Notes under the pieces: generated by a model
What the model was told of the DNA's origin: nothing
Seen by the model: only the letters and a program-made list of their open reading frames with translations
Database searches by the model: none
Shown: piece after piece, positions 20,381 through 31,055 of the stretch
How the letters are laid out: each line of letters begins with the position of its first letter
How positions within the stretch are numbered: position 1 is the stretch's first letter
Assembly: GCA_026018925.1 (NCBI GenBank)
Contig: JAKSZU010000002.1
Span: forward strand, 12,955,662-13,019,661
Length of the DNA: 64,000 bases
Source of the DNA: Tupaia tana
Lineage: Eukaryota > Chordata > Mammalia > Scandentia > Tupaiidae
Reading direction: 5' to 3'
Made by a program: the position numbers and the translations under genes

Positions 20381-22958
20381 CATTACATTTACAGAGTTAC
20401 CAATTTTACTTCAAGCGTTTCTGCCAAGCTAGGATTTCCACAGCTGTCAGTAGGTCTAATGGCTCGTATTTCATGGGGTCAATGTCCCCCAGCCAAAGAC
20501 CTCTGGGCACACGACTGTGTTGGAAAAGCTGGGTCTGGTGCTGGCCATGTTGAGGGGGATGCACACCTGGGAGACCGCGGGCCGTGCAGGAAGTAGCTTT
20601 GGGAGGGCACTTACAGGATTTGGGCCTTGTCTGGGATGGGGGGCGGGGTTGAGAAAGGAGAGTTTTGCCGGGGATTGGCTGTTTTTGGTTAGTGGGGGTA
20701 ACTGGGTCTGGGCATATTTGTAAGTCTCATTGGAAAGCAGGAAGACGGGGCCAGGGCGAACGACTCAGCAGCCACTGCTGTTCCAGAACGGGGCAGGTTC
20801 TGGGCCGAAGCGTGTCCCCACGATGGCTATGTTGAGACATGATTAGGGGTGGTTTTGTCCATGTCTTGATCCATGTTGATCACAACACAGCTTTGACTAA
20901 TGGGACATATTGTGAAATTTCATTTGGCCTGAGAACCCCAGAACCCGCCAGGCCGGCTCCTGGCAGAGGGCACCCGACCCCGGGGCCAGGCCAGCTCCTG
21001 GGGGTCTGGATGCTCCACTCTTCTCCTTGGGCACCTACAGCCAAGCCTCAGGCCCTGTTCCCTGAGTGCTGAGTGACGCGTTTGTAACGTTCAGTGGGGA
21101 TGACCCTGGGGACAGGACAGGGCCTATGCAGCCATGCCGTATTGTGTAATCGATCATCACACGGGTCTCCGACCTGAGCGAGGGCCAGCATCCAGAGGAG
21201 GCCCTCTGTGTCTGGCTTAGCCTCCCAATCTCCAAAAGGTCTTGTTTACGGTGATTTGATCCGGGAAGAGGCCTGGCTTCAGAGAACGTGAGACTTAGGA
21301 GAGGATCAGGAGACGGTTAGGGAGGAGGCGTAGTCGGCTCCCGGGGCCGGGGATTGGGAGCCCTGGGCCCCCTCCTCAGCTCTCCTCGTCCGTAAAGTTC
21401 CTGCTTCCTCTTGGCCCTCTCCCTCAGCCCAGCTCTGCTGTCCTCTCACAGTGGCTCTTGCTATGGGGTGAGAGTCAATGGGTAACAAAGCCAAGAAGAG
21501 GGACCGGATTGCACTGGAAATCTGGGAGACTGGAGCACTATTTAGGGAGGGTCTAACAAGGAGGTCGTGGTTAGGAGGCTCCGAGGTGCCTTTGGGCTCG
21601 ACTGGAAATCCTGATGGAACGTGGAAGCTCTGAGCATCTCGAGACAAACAGTTCACATGGCAGGCTTTAAAAATGAAGGTTAGACCCGCACGAGAAAAGG
21701 TACTTAGGTAATTAGAAATAGCACCACATACCGAGTCACTGAAAACGGGGACACCGCCACCCGGAACGTTGTCCCACCCTTCTGAACGTGGCTGTTTTCA
21801 GCTAGAGGAAGTCTTTCTTGCGTAGCCGTGGTCATGATTCAGTGTGTAATGTTCTACAGCAGCTGGTACGCCTCCCGACACACGGGAAATGCACAGTAAA
21901 TAGCAGTCGATCGTCAGTGAGTCCGAATGTGTGTCTTAGAAGAAACACTTTCTGCCTCTCGAACAAATCATGATCTGGGCCCTGAAAGCCTCACATGGGG
22001 ACAGGCCAGCCCCAGGCTCTGCTGCTTGTGCGGTCCTGCTAGCACCTCTCTGTGGGTCCTGGCCTCTGACCCCAGGAGGTGGGGGGTGTGCCTTAGGAGG
22101 AGGAGTTGCTCGCAGCCTCTCAAGCCTCCAGGGGCCAGAGTGGATTTGGGCCTGCCGGGGAGAAATGCCACCGTGGAAGGAAAGGAAGGATGAGGTCGGA
22201 GCCAGCCTTTTCCACCAGAGCAGCAATGCCTGGCCCTCCGTCTAAGCCTTCTCCTCGCACGTCGTATTTGTCATGAAATCGGATCAAGTGAGCAGAATCA
22301 GCAAAACCAGCATTACAAACATCTTTGCATGGCTTCCATTAAGCGAGCTCCTAGGAGAATGTAACCAGTGTTTTCTGCCATTTTCGTCTGCACATTTGTG
22401 CCTGCGCCCCGAGGTGCTGACCTCCTGGTTAACCTAGTGCAGTAATCGTCAGGCGTATCTGAGCAAGGCTGGTCTCAGGTCGGTCTGTACCTGAGGGAGC
22501 AACGGAGACACAGACCATAGAAAGTTTGGATGGCTTTTTTTCTTTTTAAAATACGAGCTGTTCTGAGAATGGAAATGGTTACCCAGAGGTCGTGTGACTG
22601 AAGAAAGTGGGTGAAGTCTTAGATAATCCGGGGTTACTGACTCGACGCTCCTTGTCCCCTCCCCAGTGAGTGGCACGCCACGCACACAGCGGCTTCCGGG
22701 CAGGGCCTTGTCCTGCCCCCAGGACTGTGCTAGGCTGCATGGGGAAGGCACTCGGGGTGTGCGTGGGAGGAAGGCTGGTGACTCCGCTGACCTCACGTGG
22801 GGAGATTCCCCCGAGTGTCTGGATGGGCCCAGGTAGCCAGGGGCGTCTTTTGGGTGCAAGAGAGTGGCCCAGCTGTGGCAGTGGGTGCTGGACGCTGCTG
22901 CTCGGTGGGCTGATGCTCCTTGGAAGGCCTGGGCTTGAACGCTCACCTGCCCTGCAAA
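20381..22958. other. GC-rich unique DNA, no gene recognised
   Basis: About 2.6 kb with no recognisable mobile element and only short or low-complexity open frames. The 20840-21240 and 21930-22230 parts carry overlapping frames in opposite strands, a sign of composition rather than coding. I see no splice-framed exon with a known domain. Confidence 0.4.
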
Positions 22959-23040
22959 GCTGGGTGGGCGGCGTGAGCCTGTAGTCCTGCTGCTCGGAAA
23001 GCTGAGGCAGGAGGGCCTCGGCAAGGAGACCTTGCCTAAA
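22959..23040 (+). mobile_element. 7SL/Alu-like monomer with internal deletion
   Basis: GCTGGGTGGGCGGCGTGAGC, then CTGTAGTCCTGCTGCTCGGA and AAGCTGAGGCAGGAGG, follows the 5' Alu domain of 7SL RNA base by base with scattered changes. It then jumps to GGAGACCTTGCCTAAAAAG, which matches the end of Alu/B1-type monomers (GAGACCCTGTCTCAAAAA). The 7SL S domain is absent, so it resembles a 7SL-derived SINE monomer more than a 7SL pseudogene. It ends in a (CA)n run. Confidence 0.7.
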
Positions 23041-23041
23041 A

Positions 23042-23046
<5 letters not shown>

Positions 23047-23076
<30 letters not shown>
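23047..23076 (+). repeat. (CA)n microsatellite
   Basis: A pure CA run directly follows the A-rich end of the 7SL-like monomer, a common way for SINE tails to decay into microsatellites. On the minus strand it gives runs of alternating Cys and Val that lengthen two false frames of over 200 codons. Confidence 0.9.
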
Positions 23077-23079
<3 letters not shown>

Positions 23080-24690
23080 TTCACACATACAAATGCATGT
23101 ACACGCACATATACACACGTGCACACACAAACAGGGAGGCAGGCGGTCAGGATCTGAGGAGGGGATGTGTAAAACCCAACTGGCCACTGCTGGCTCGAAT
23201 GTGTAGAGCCATGAGCCCAGGAATGTGGGCCCTGCAGGGGCTGGAAACCCGGAGGATTCTCCCCCGGAGCATCCGGGAGGACCCAGCCCGGCTGCTGTCT
23301 GACGGCAGCCCTGCGGGATGAGGGCCAGGCTCCTGGCCGCTGGGGCGCTCAGGGAGCATGCTCATATGGTTGCCGGCTGCCATGTCCATGGGGATCGGGC
23401 ACAGCAGCTGCAGGAAACAAGTCCAGCCCCTTCCACGGTCCAAGCCTACGCTGGCCTTGGGGATGGAGGTGCAGCCGAGGCTTGGCCCAGCCACAATGGA
23501 CTCCTCGTCTTGGTGAGAGGAGCCAGGGTGACCGCGCTGGAGCTGGGACGCTGTGCAGAGGCCACGTCCTCTGCCTGCCTGTACTCCGACCCGTGACCCA
23601 CGCAGAGCTGAGAAAGCCCATCCACCCACAGGGAGGAAAGGGCTGGGAAACCGCCGAACGTGGTGAGAAAGACATTACTGAACTCAATGGAGAAGTGGCT
23701 GTTTGAAGTAGTTTCTCCAACCTCCTGCACACTCTAGCAAATTGCATTGCACATTAAATATTTTCAGCTGGTTGTTTTGACATCCTGTAGCCCCAGTCTG
23801 ACTCCTTTCCAATCAACTCTTTGTGTGACCAACAGACTTGACATTTTAGAATTGCGACCAGAGTGAGGTTTTCCCAAGCACCCGTCCACCCAGCAGGGCC
23901 AGGGCTCTGGGCTGCTCGGAGAGCAGGGTGTCCCTGCCTGGGGCTTGTCCTCCATGCGAGGCCAGCGCTCCAGCTTGTTGGTGGCAGGTGCTTGAAGCGC
24001 ATGGTTTGATTTTCTCATCCTGGCAGTCACAGGAGAAGGAGAAAAGAGGCTTGGGACTGGGACAAGCGAGGCAGGAACAGCAACGTCAAGATGGCTGAGA
24101 GGCCGCAGGTTGAACCACGACCTGCACAGTAACCTCGACCTGAAGGCCCAGGGCAGTCAGGGCTCGGCCGTGCTGGCCGCCCAGAGAAGAGGCGTCTTTG
24201 CCTCACCCGACTGCTGCTGTGCTGCAGGCCAGGCCCGCGGTCAGGCCGCCCACCTGCGTCCTGGGTCTTGGGAACCAGGTGGCCATGCAGGACAGGGAGG
24301 CCGTGGAATGTGTCAGTAGTGGCCATGGAGGCCATGAAGAGCGTAGCTCATCCTCACGGCCCCAACTGCCAGCCCTGCAGTCTGGGTCTGGGAATCCACC
24401 TTGTGGGGCCCTGAAGGTGCACTTTCCCCAGCCGCTCAAAGCACGTTGGTCTTCATTCTCCTGGCCCACCTTGCGATGTCTGAGATAGGATACGATGATC
24501 TGGAGCAGGGCTGGGCGCCTCACCTTGTTCTCTGGGTGTGCGAGGGGCCACCGTGCAGGTCACCGAGCTGCAGACCCTGTCACAGTCTCGCAGCTTATGA
24601 CGCTTCCCCGACAGGCGCGAATAGTGCTCTGCCTCATAGAATGAGCTCAGTTTTGGCATCTGTGTTCCTGACTTTAGAAGAGCTCTCTTC
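23080..24690. other. GC-rich unique DNA, no gene recognised
   Basis: Many overlapping frames of 60-160 codons occur on both strands. Opposite-strand frames of similar length over the same bases, and no recognisable motif, argue against a gene. I found no repeat in this interval apart from possible fragments too short to call. Confidence 0.4.
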
Positions 24691-24694
24691 TTTG

Positions 24695-24830
24695 TATTCT
24701 TTACAAGGAGACTTTAAAAGTTTGTGTAAAATGGAAATAAACTATGATTTTATTCTGGTGCAACACATATTTGAAATCCATGCCGTTTTTCCACAATATG
24801 CATTTCCCACGAGTTTGGGGAGACCCTTGC
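24695..24830 (+). repeat. Unassigned interspersed repeat, copy 2
   Basis: This is related to 17836-17930, with ACAAGGAGACTTTAAAAGTT, GATTTTATTCTGGTGCAACA and TGAAATCCATGCCG in the same order. It extends further with CCACAATATGCATTTCCCAC and GAGTTTGGGGAGACCCTTGC. The longer copy suggests the family continues in the 3' direction. Confidence 0.5.
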
Positions 24831-25014
24831 ACCTTCTCGGGTCCCAGGTCTGGGGGCTGCAGTGTGCTTTTTGGTGCCTTTGTATTCTGTGTTTTCAAGA
24901 TGTGTGTCTTTTTGTCGTTCTCATAGTAACTTGATTAAATGCACCCAGGCATTTATTCAGTTATTATGGCTATGGGATGACTTCGTGCCCGGCATTTAGA
25001 AACTTTGTGTTCTT

Positions 25015-25041
25015 TATTCATGATAAAATGCATGTGCAGAT

Positions 25042-25072
<31 letters not shown>

Positions 25073-25260
25073 AGGAGGAGCAGCAGCCCCCATAGAGGGT
25101 CCCTTCCTCTAGTCCTCCAGCCCACTGGACCTTGGGCACTTGTGCTCTTGCCTGGCATGTTTCAGGGTGAATAGGCTGGGCATCTGAAGCAGGTTGCCAC
25201 GTGGGACCCTGCTCTCTTAGTATCGCATTGCTGCTGCACCTCAGAGCCAGTCCTGGGCCT
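25015..25260 (-). mobile_element. Diverged type D-like SINE, minus strand
   Basis: ATTCATGATAAAATGCATGTG opens the tail, followed by a (GA)n purine tract at about 25041-25067. The body is decayed but has CTTGGGCACTTGTGCTCTTG. A head-like segment is GGTTGCCACGTGGGACCCTG. The order agrees with type D read from its 3' end, but similarity is low in the head. Confidence 0.5.
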
Positions 25261-25679
25261 GGCATGTTCTAGTCGAGGAAATGATGTGCCAGGAGCCAGT
25301 AAACACATCACTGAGGAGTCGGTGGGCGCTCCACGGGCAGGCGGGCAGCAGGGTGTGTGGGGGGCCTAGTCATGGAGGGGTCGGGAAGGACCTCTGCCAT
25401 GAGAGGAAAGCAAGAGTCTCAGGGACTGAGGCCGAGGGCAAGCCAGCCTTCCTGCAGGGAGTCCACGTGGAGGTGGCAAGGTCGTGGGGCCCTGTCCCTC
25501 ACACATGAAGGCCTCCCTCCTCGTCATTGTTGTAACTTACCAAGATATTTCTAGCAGGAGTAGGGTGTGGGAGGGCGCAACCGTCCAGAGGGTGGCTTCC
25601 CCTTTCCGTGTTGTTTTGCATATGGAGCTGGAGTCTGAGTCAAAGCCTGCTATTGTGAACGCTGCTTAAAACCTATTCT

Positions 25680-26330
25680 CTCTCGCAGACAGCAAACACT
25701 GCAGATGGCTAATATTAAGGATGCTGCTCAGAGCAAAGTTTTGACTTAAGGTTGAAATTAGTTGAGATGTTTGGTGATGCTCAGTGTAGCCTCCCAGTGG
25801 GATAGGAATGAGAAAAATGTCATGATCCCATAATATACCCATAGTAACCAAAGTATTAATTTACCAAATAGCGGGTTCTTTCTATTTGCACAGAGATTGC
25901 GCTGTCAGAACAGCTAGTGCATAAGATATGAAAAGGAACAATCTTTCCAGGTAATGTAGGGAAAAATGTAATTTTGCAACACTTGATAGAGCACGAGACT
26001 AGAAATTGAGACTGAGAATGTTGTTCTCTGTTTAAAGAGCAAGAAAGGTACATGCAGAGAAATATCTCCTCTTTTTTCTTTTTAAGAATTAAAAATGTAA
26101 AATGTTGAAGTGTAAGGAGAATGTATCAAGATCCTTTATAGCAGGGTAGGAAATGAAAAGGTAATATCAATAGTAGAATCTAAATTTAGTTTTGTTTTCT
26201 GAGAGCAGCTCATAAAATGTCTTCCTGAGTAAAAATTAAATGAGTAAATAAAAGACAATTCTTCCCTAATTTAGGAGTAATTTGACATTTTATTTTATTA
26301 TTTGTTTCCTTAGTAAATAAATAATATTTA
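25680..26330. other. AT-rich unique DNA, possible conserved element
   Basis: No repeat or gene is recognised. The composition is AT-rich and irregular (for example AAAATGTCATGATCCCATAA and TTTGCACAGAGATTGCGCTG), unlike the neighbouring SINE-rich DNA. It could hold conserved regulatory sequence, with no direct proof. Confidence 0.25.
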
Positions 26331-26335
26331 TTAAT

Positions 26336-26423
26336 TAGGCTAAGCATTAGACCTAACACCACTTAGAAGGAACCCTTTCGAATTGGCAGTCAGCCAAAGC
26401 AGCACATGCTTTTCCCTCCCTTC
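26336..26423 (+). repeat. Direct repeat, left copy (~87 bp)
   Basis: The stretch beginning TAGGCTAAGCATTAGACCTA and containing CTTAGAAGGAACCCTTTCGA recurs at 27692-27777 with only a handful of differences. The two copies are 1,356 bp apart in the same orientation and bracket two SINEs and an MLT1 LTR. The left copy ends abruptly at the SINE tail at about 26427. Confidence 0.85.
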
Positions 26424-26426
26424 TCT

Positions 26427-26656
26427 TCAGGGGTTTTTGCTATAGGGCACATGCACTCGCCAGAAAGAGAGACAGAGAGAGAGACAGCGAGAAATCACCC
26501 CCCATGGCGGATGGCCTTGCCGCAATCCCTTCTCCTCCATTCTCTCTCAGGATCTTGGGCATGCACACATACGTGCCCAGCAGGTCCAGGACTCAAACCA
26601 CAGTTGATTACATGGAAGTCCAGCGACATAGCCATTATGCCAACTACTGGTCCCTG
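26427..26656 (-). mobile_element. tRNA-type SINE, type A, minus strand
   Basis: The tail GGGTTTTTGCTATAGGGCAC, purine tract, body and head CATTATGCCAACTACTGGTCC are present. There is no T run at the 3' end and a short segment between body and B box is missing. The missing A tail suggests that its 3' junction coincides with a rearrangement breakpoint. Confidence 0.88.
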
Positions 26657-26689
26657 AAATTTTATTTTTAAAGAAAATAGGATATATTG

Positions 26690-26950
26690 GGAACCAGCAG
26701 TTAGCGTAATGGCTATGTCTCTGGACTCCCACGAAGTCAACCGCGGTTCGTGTCCCAGACCCGGTGGCTTAAAACTCACGCCGGGCGCATGTGCGTATGT
26801 GCCCAAGATCCCAAGAGGAGAATGGAGGAGAAGGGATTGTGGTGTGACCATCCCCCCTGGGGGGTGATTTCTTGCTTTCTGTCTCTAATGTCTCTCTCTG
26901 TCTGTCTGGCAAGCGCATGCACCCTATAGTGAAAATCTCTCCAAAAAAAA
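26690..26950 (+). mobile_element. tRNA-type SINE, type A, plus strand, with flanking duplication
   Basis: The head GGGAACCAGCAGTTAGCGTAA, B-box-like GGTTCGTGTCC, full CpG-bearing body and tail CACCCTATAGTGAAAATCTC are present. AGAAAATAGGATATA occurs just upstream (about 26675-26689) and again after the tail (about 26952-26966). It lies head-to-head with the preceding minus-strand copy, 33 bp away. Confidence 0.92.
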
Positions 26951-26969
26951 AAGAAAATAGGATATAGGT

Positions 26970-27490
26970 AATGTCTTAGTTATTTGTTGTTATGTAACAA
27001 ATTAACCCCAAAACTTAATGGTATAAATAACAAAGCTTTATACCCCCGAGTTTCTGTGTGTTAGGTGTCTGTGTGCAGCTTGCTGGTTATCTCTGCCTCT
27101 GAGTCTCCCAGATGGCTGTAACCAAAGTCCAGCTGGGCTGCAGTCTCATCTGAAGGGCTGACTGTGGAAGGCTCTCCCTCCAAGTTCCTTCTGTGGTTGT
27201 TGGCAGGATGCCGTGTCTTGGCGACTGCCGGCTGAAGCTTGCCTCAGAACCTTGCAGGGTGAGCTTCTCTGTGGAGCAGCTGACAACAGGGAGTGAGCAA
27301 TGAGGTGCGAGAGAGGGAGTGATGGCACAGGAGAGGAAAGCCACGGGCTCTTTGTGACTTAACCCGGCAGCGGCAGCTCCTAACCTGCCTTCTCTTCATT
27401 ACAAGCCAGTTACTAGTCCAGTCCTTCCTCGAGGGGAGGGGATTCCATATGGAGCAAATACCAGGAGGGGGTGGTTGGGGCACAGTGTCT
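26970..27490 (-). mobile_element. MaLR LTR fossil, MLT1C/D-like, minus strand
   Basis: Read on the plus strand, the landmarks are those of an MLT1 LTR in reverse: GTCTTAGTTATTTGTTGTTATG, AACAAATTAACCCCAAAACTT, GTTTCTGTGTGTTAGG, TCTCATCTGAAGGGCTGACTG, GTTGTTGGCAGGATGCC and a closing GGGGAGGGGATTCC. It is a diverged solo LTR. Confidence 0.8.
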
Positions 27491-27691
27491 CTCCACTACC
27501 TGCTTGTGGTCCGTCTACACCAGCAAAAAGCCTTTCCATGAACCTCAGTGTGCTAGTGCTACTTAAGCAGAGAGATCTCCAGAGAGTTCATGTTATTTGA
27601 TGGAGTGACTGGAAGCATATATTTTTGGGAAAAATGTGTTCTGGATAGTTATGACAGAGGGAAGGAGGCGGGGTGACATCTTGAGGAATTC

Positions 27692-27777
27692 TAGGCTAAG
27701 CATTAGACCTCACACCACTTAGAAGGAACCCTTTCGAATTGGTGGTCAGCAGAAGCAGTACATGCTTTCTCTCCCTG
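27692..27777 (+). repeat. Direct repeat, right copy (~87 bp)
   Basis: This is the counterpart of 26336-26423, with the shared cores TAGGCTAAGCATTAGACCT and ACTTAGAAGGAACCCTTTCG. Beyond the shared part the sequence continues into unique DNA that has no match after the left copy. Confidence 0.85.
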
Positions 27778-28099
27778 GCCTTCTTATCCTGCACTGGGGA
27801 CGGCCCAGACGTCTCCTGTTTCCAAGGCCCCGGCTGTGGCAGCCTGTACTGTCGGAGCGCCGGCTTCACCCCACCGTGCTCCCTGCTCAAGGTCCTCTGC
27901 TCGGCTGCTCAGGAAGAGGAGTAGCTGGTGTGGCTAGAGGAGCTGGGAATGCCACATTACAGACTCAGGCAAGCAGTTGGTGCCATGCTGCGGTTTGCTG
28001 GGGGCAGAGGTGCTGGGAGTGGGGGTGCACAGCGGGGTGCTGCTCCAGGGCTGCGTGTTTCCGAGGAGCTGGAAGAAGAGTGGGAATGTTCTTGCCACA

Positions 28100-28262
28100 C
28101 AGAGGTGATAAATGCTCACAGAGATGGATGTACTAAACGCCCCGATGTGACATTGAGCGTGTACAGGTATCGAACCAGCACGCTGCGTCCCATGGATACG
28201 CACGGTGACTGTAGGTCATTGAGAGATGAACTTTATAAAACGATGAGTAAGCTATTGAGCTT
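28100..28262 (+). mobile_element. Old L1M LINE 3'-end fragment
   Basis: AGAGGTGATAAATGCTCACA, TACAGGTATCGAACCAGCAC, GCTGCGTCCCATGGATACGC and ATTGAGAGATGAACTTTATA follow the order of the L1M 3' untranslated end (GTGATGGATATGTT..., TATATCAAAACATCA..., TTGTACACCTTAAATATAT..., GTCAATTATACCTC). It is heavily diverged. Confidence 0.55.
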
Positions 28263-28885
28263 TTCCTAAAGGAATTCATGTCTACTTTGCTGACGTTGGA
28301 AGGGTTCGGTTCTCCCACCAGAACCGACCTGTGCTGTGTTTGTGTTTCTGGGAGGTGCGGGCGGAGCTTGTCCAGTGACCAAGAAGCAGGGAGCGGCCAT
28401 GGTCCTTGGCGATTGGTGTCCCCACTGAGATAGTCACTGCGGATGTCTGTGTCTGGGAAGTCCCTTGGACGGTCTCTTCCCAGTCAGGCCACATGGGGTG
28501 CCTTCTGCTGCTCCCGGAGTTTGCTAGCCCGGGAAGGCGCAGGGCTCCTGAGATGTCCTTGCAGCCATTTCTCCTGAAGCTGCTGCAGTGCCACAGCGTA
28601 GGGGTTCTGGCCTTGACATGGCCATGCGCATTGGCCTGGGAGTGGCCGCGGTCGCTGGTCTGGGTGTGGGTGAGAAGGAGCCCTCCTCAGCACTGCCCCC
28701 TGCCATCTCTCCCCTGGCCACCTCTCCATGGCCTCTCCTAGCCAGTGGGTTTCTGGCCCGGCTGGCAGAGCATGGCCCTGAGCCCACGGGAGACTCCCCA
28801 CAACCCTTGTCCTGTCCTGAGTCCTTGCCGGCTCCTTGGGGTGAGGCCTCTCTGGTGGTCCTGGCGGCAGAGTATTCCGGAAGCG

Positions 28886-28923
28886 GGTGGTGGTGGTGGT
28901 GGTGGTGGTGGTGGTGGTGGTGG
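28886..28923 (+). repeat. (GGT)n trinucleotide repeat
   Basis: About 12 uninterrupted GGT units. It encodes runs of His on the minus strand, and Trp or Gly on the plus strand, in three false frames. Confidence 0.95.
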
Positions 28924-28929
28924 CATGGC

Positions 28930-30150
28930 CGTGAGTGCATGTGGGAGCGAGCGTGTGTCTGTGTGTGTGAGCAGGTGTAAGAGAGCGAGTGTGGAAGTTT
29001 GTGTACCTTGGTTACGTCCAGTGGTGTTCTTTGGCCTACAAAGAGGGACATCCATGTGAAGTCCCCAGTCCCGAGTGGGGTGTGACAAATGTGACTGGGG
29101 AAGTGACTAGTAAGAGGGCGGGGTGTCTGCCCAGGCAGCTGAAAAGGGTTAGAAGCAACCCCAGGGACAGACAGCCTGCCCCGCACCCCCAGGCCAGTGT
29201 GCAGCCAGGAGGGCATCCAGATCCAGGGGACGTGCCATCCTTAGAGGGGAGCCCTCCCGGGACTGGGCGGCGTTCAGGACTCGATGTTCGGGACTGCACA
29301 CTGCGTGTGCAGCAGTGGCAGGGCCCAGTCCTCCCAGCACCTGAGGCGCAGCCCGGGACCTCACACCCCAGGTCTCACTCTGCGGGACAGCTCTGCTCCC
29401 TCGGGGGGCCACCTGCTTACTTGGAGTTGAATGGCGCACACCCCAGCCCTGCTGGACACCAGCTTTCTGGAGGCAGAGACCTTGAACACGGTCGGCAGCC
29501 ATAAACAAGTCCGAGGTAAATACACAATTAAACCTGAAGGAATTAAGTGACATGGGCGATGAAATGAAAAGGCAGGTGGCTCTACTAAGGCCGACCGTCT
29601 GTCTAAATGTGGCACTCTGTACGAACCTGACACTTGCGAGCACTCCTGGGGACGCAGACTCATGACTCCCCTGACGGCACGGGCCTCTGACAAACCCTGG
29701 CACTCAGACACAGTGATCTGGAGCGAGGAGTTACTGACCGTCCCTTCGGTGAGAACGATTCAGATCGACCTGCCTCTTTCTGAAATGTCAAGTGTAATGT
29801 TTACCCGTTGTCTTAGCATCTCGGCTGAGCCAGGAGTCACTGGATAAAGACTGCTCACCCGTCCAGTCCCTGAAGGTGTGCGCCAGCGACCTGGCCCTCG
29901 CAGCACCTCGAGAACGTTCTGGGGGGTAACTAAGAGAGGAAAGGGGCAGAGTGAGCGGGCTGGGGCGGCCGGCGTCTGAATGTTTGGAAACACCTGTCAG
30001 TTACTTATCACACAGGAGCAGAATCCAGGACTGCTGGGAGTGGTGAGAGGCCCGGAAGATGGGGGGCAGGGAGGGCAGGTGCCCCCCACCAGAGGGCAGA
30101 CAGCACCAGCCGAGCTCGGTCAGGAGGTCACCAGGACATGAGGTGCGGAG
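28930..30150. other. GC-rich unique DNA, no gene recognised
   Basis: Open frames of 90-230 codons overlap on both strands, and the longest depends on the adjacent GGT repeat. I recognise no repeat, RNA gene or protein domain. Confidence 0.4.
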
Positions 30151-30157
30151 GGACCGA

Positions 30158-30325
30158 GTCACTCAGAACTCACAGAACGCACTGCCATGTGGGGTACTTA
30201 ATCCCAGCGACAACCCCATGAGGTGGCCCATTTCACAGATCAGCAAACTAAGTCTCTGAGCGCTAACGTGAGTTTCTCAAGGTTTTGCAAAGAAACCAGA
30301 ATTTGCACCCGGATATTCCGGCATT
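30158..30325 (+). mobile_element. MIR SINE
   Basis: The MIR core order is clear: ATCCCAGCGACAACCCCATGA, GGTGGCCCATTTCACAGATC, AGCAAACTAAGTCTCTGAGCG and GTTTTGCAAAGAAACCAGAAT, corresponding to 'CTCACAACAACCCTATGAGGTAGG...CCCATTTTACAGATGAGGAAACTGAG'. This is an ancient tRNA-derived mammalian SINE, immobile for over 100 million years. Confidence 0.65.
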
Positions 30326-31055
30326 TGGATGTGTGCTCTCCCTGCAGCGCGGCGCTGTCGTGGGAGGGTGGTGACTGCCCTGAAAAGGTATGCGAACGCC
30401 CCCACCACGGCTCCTGTGCCCGTGCAGAAGCATGCGTGTGTCGTCTGCCTGCCTTCAGACCTGACCGGGGGGAGAGCCCGTGTTCATTAGGTGCCTTCTC
30501 GTCTTCCTGTCGCTCGTCTCTTTCCTGAGGGTACTTGGGCTGGACCTTGGGCCGCCGGTGTGTCCTCGTCCTCCAGGCTCTAGCTCCTCACGCTGAGCAG
30601 AGCGCGACAGACGTCTTACACCCGGCTTGACTGTCCACGGACATGAGGGCCTTGCTGGACGGTCAGCGCCGGGGCTGGGCCTTCCCGCTAGAGCCTCTCG
30701 GCTGCACACCTGTCCACGCAGGCTGTCTCTCCTGCCGGCCGGGCAGCTAGCTGCTCCCTGACACCTGCTGCCGGGAGGAACTGCGTTTCCTGAAGCAGGG
30801 CTACGTCGTCTCTTTGCTTGGCGCCCTCAAGCCACACCTAGTGCCAGATTCAGCACCTGCAAGGCTGGCACCCAGCCTGTGCGTCCCCGGGAGAAACCGG
30901 CTGAGGCCGTTGTGTCCGCCCTCCTCGGAGTTTCAGATCATTTCAGTGTCTCGTGCCTCAGCGAATGGGGTTTACTATGAGCCTTTCTAAACCTTTCCCT
31001 GGAAGGATGTGGGTGTTGAAGTAGGACTGTGAGTACGTAAGTACCCCTCCTTACC

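Noticed and set aside
22449-23187. Two overlapping minus-strand frames of over 200 codons
   Set aside because: They run through the CA microsatellite and 7SL-like monomer, and composition is typical of GC-rich non-coding DNA.
28524-29216. 230-codon minus-strand frame with a poly-His run
   Set aside because: It depends on the GGT repeat at 28886-28923; overlapping frames are open on the other strand and no domain is recognisable.
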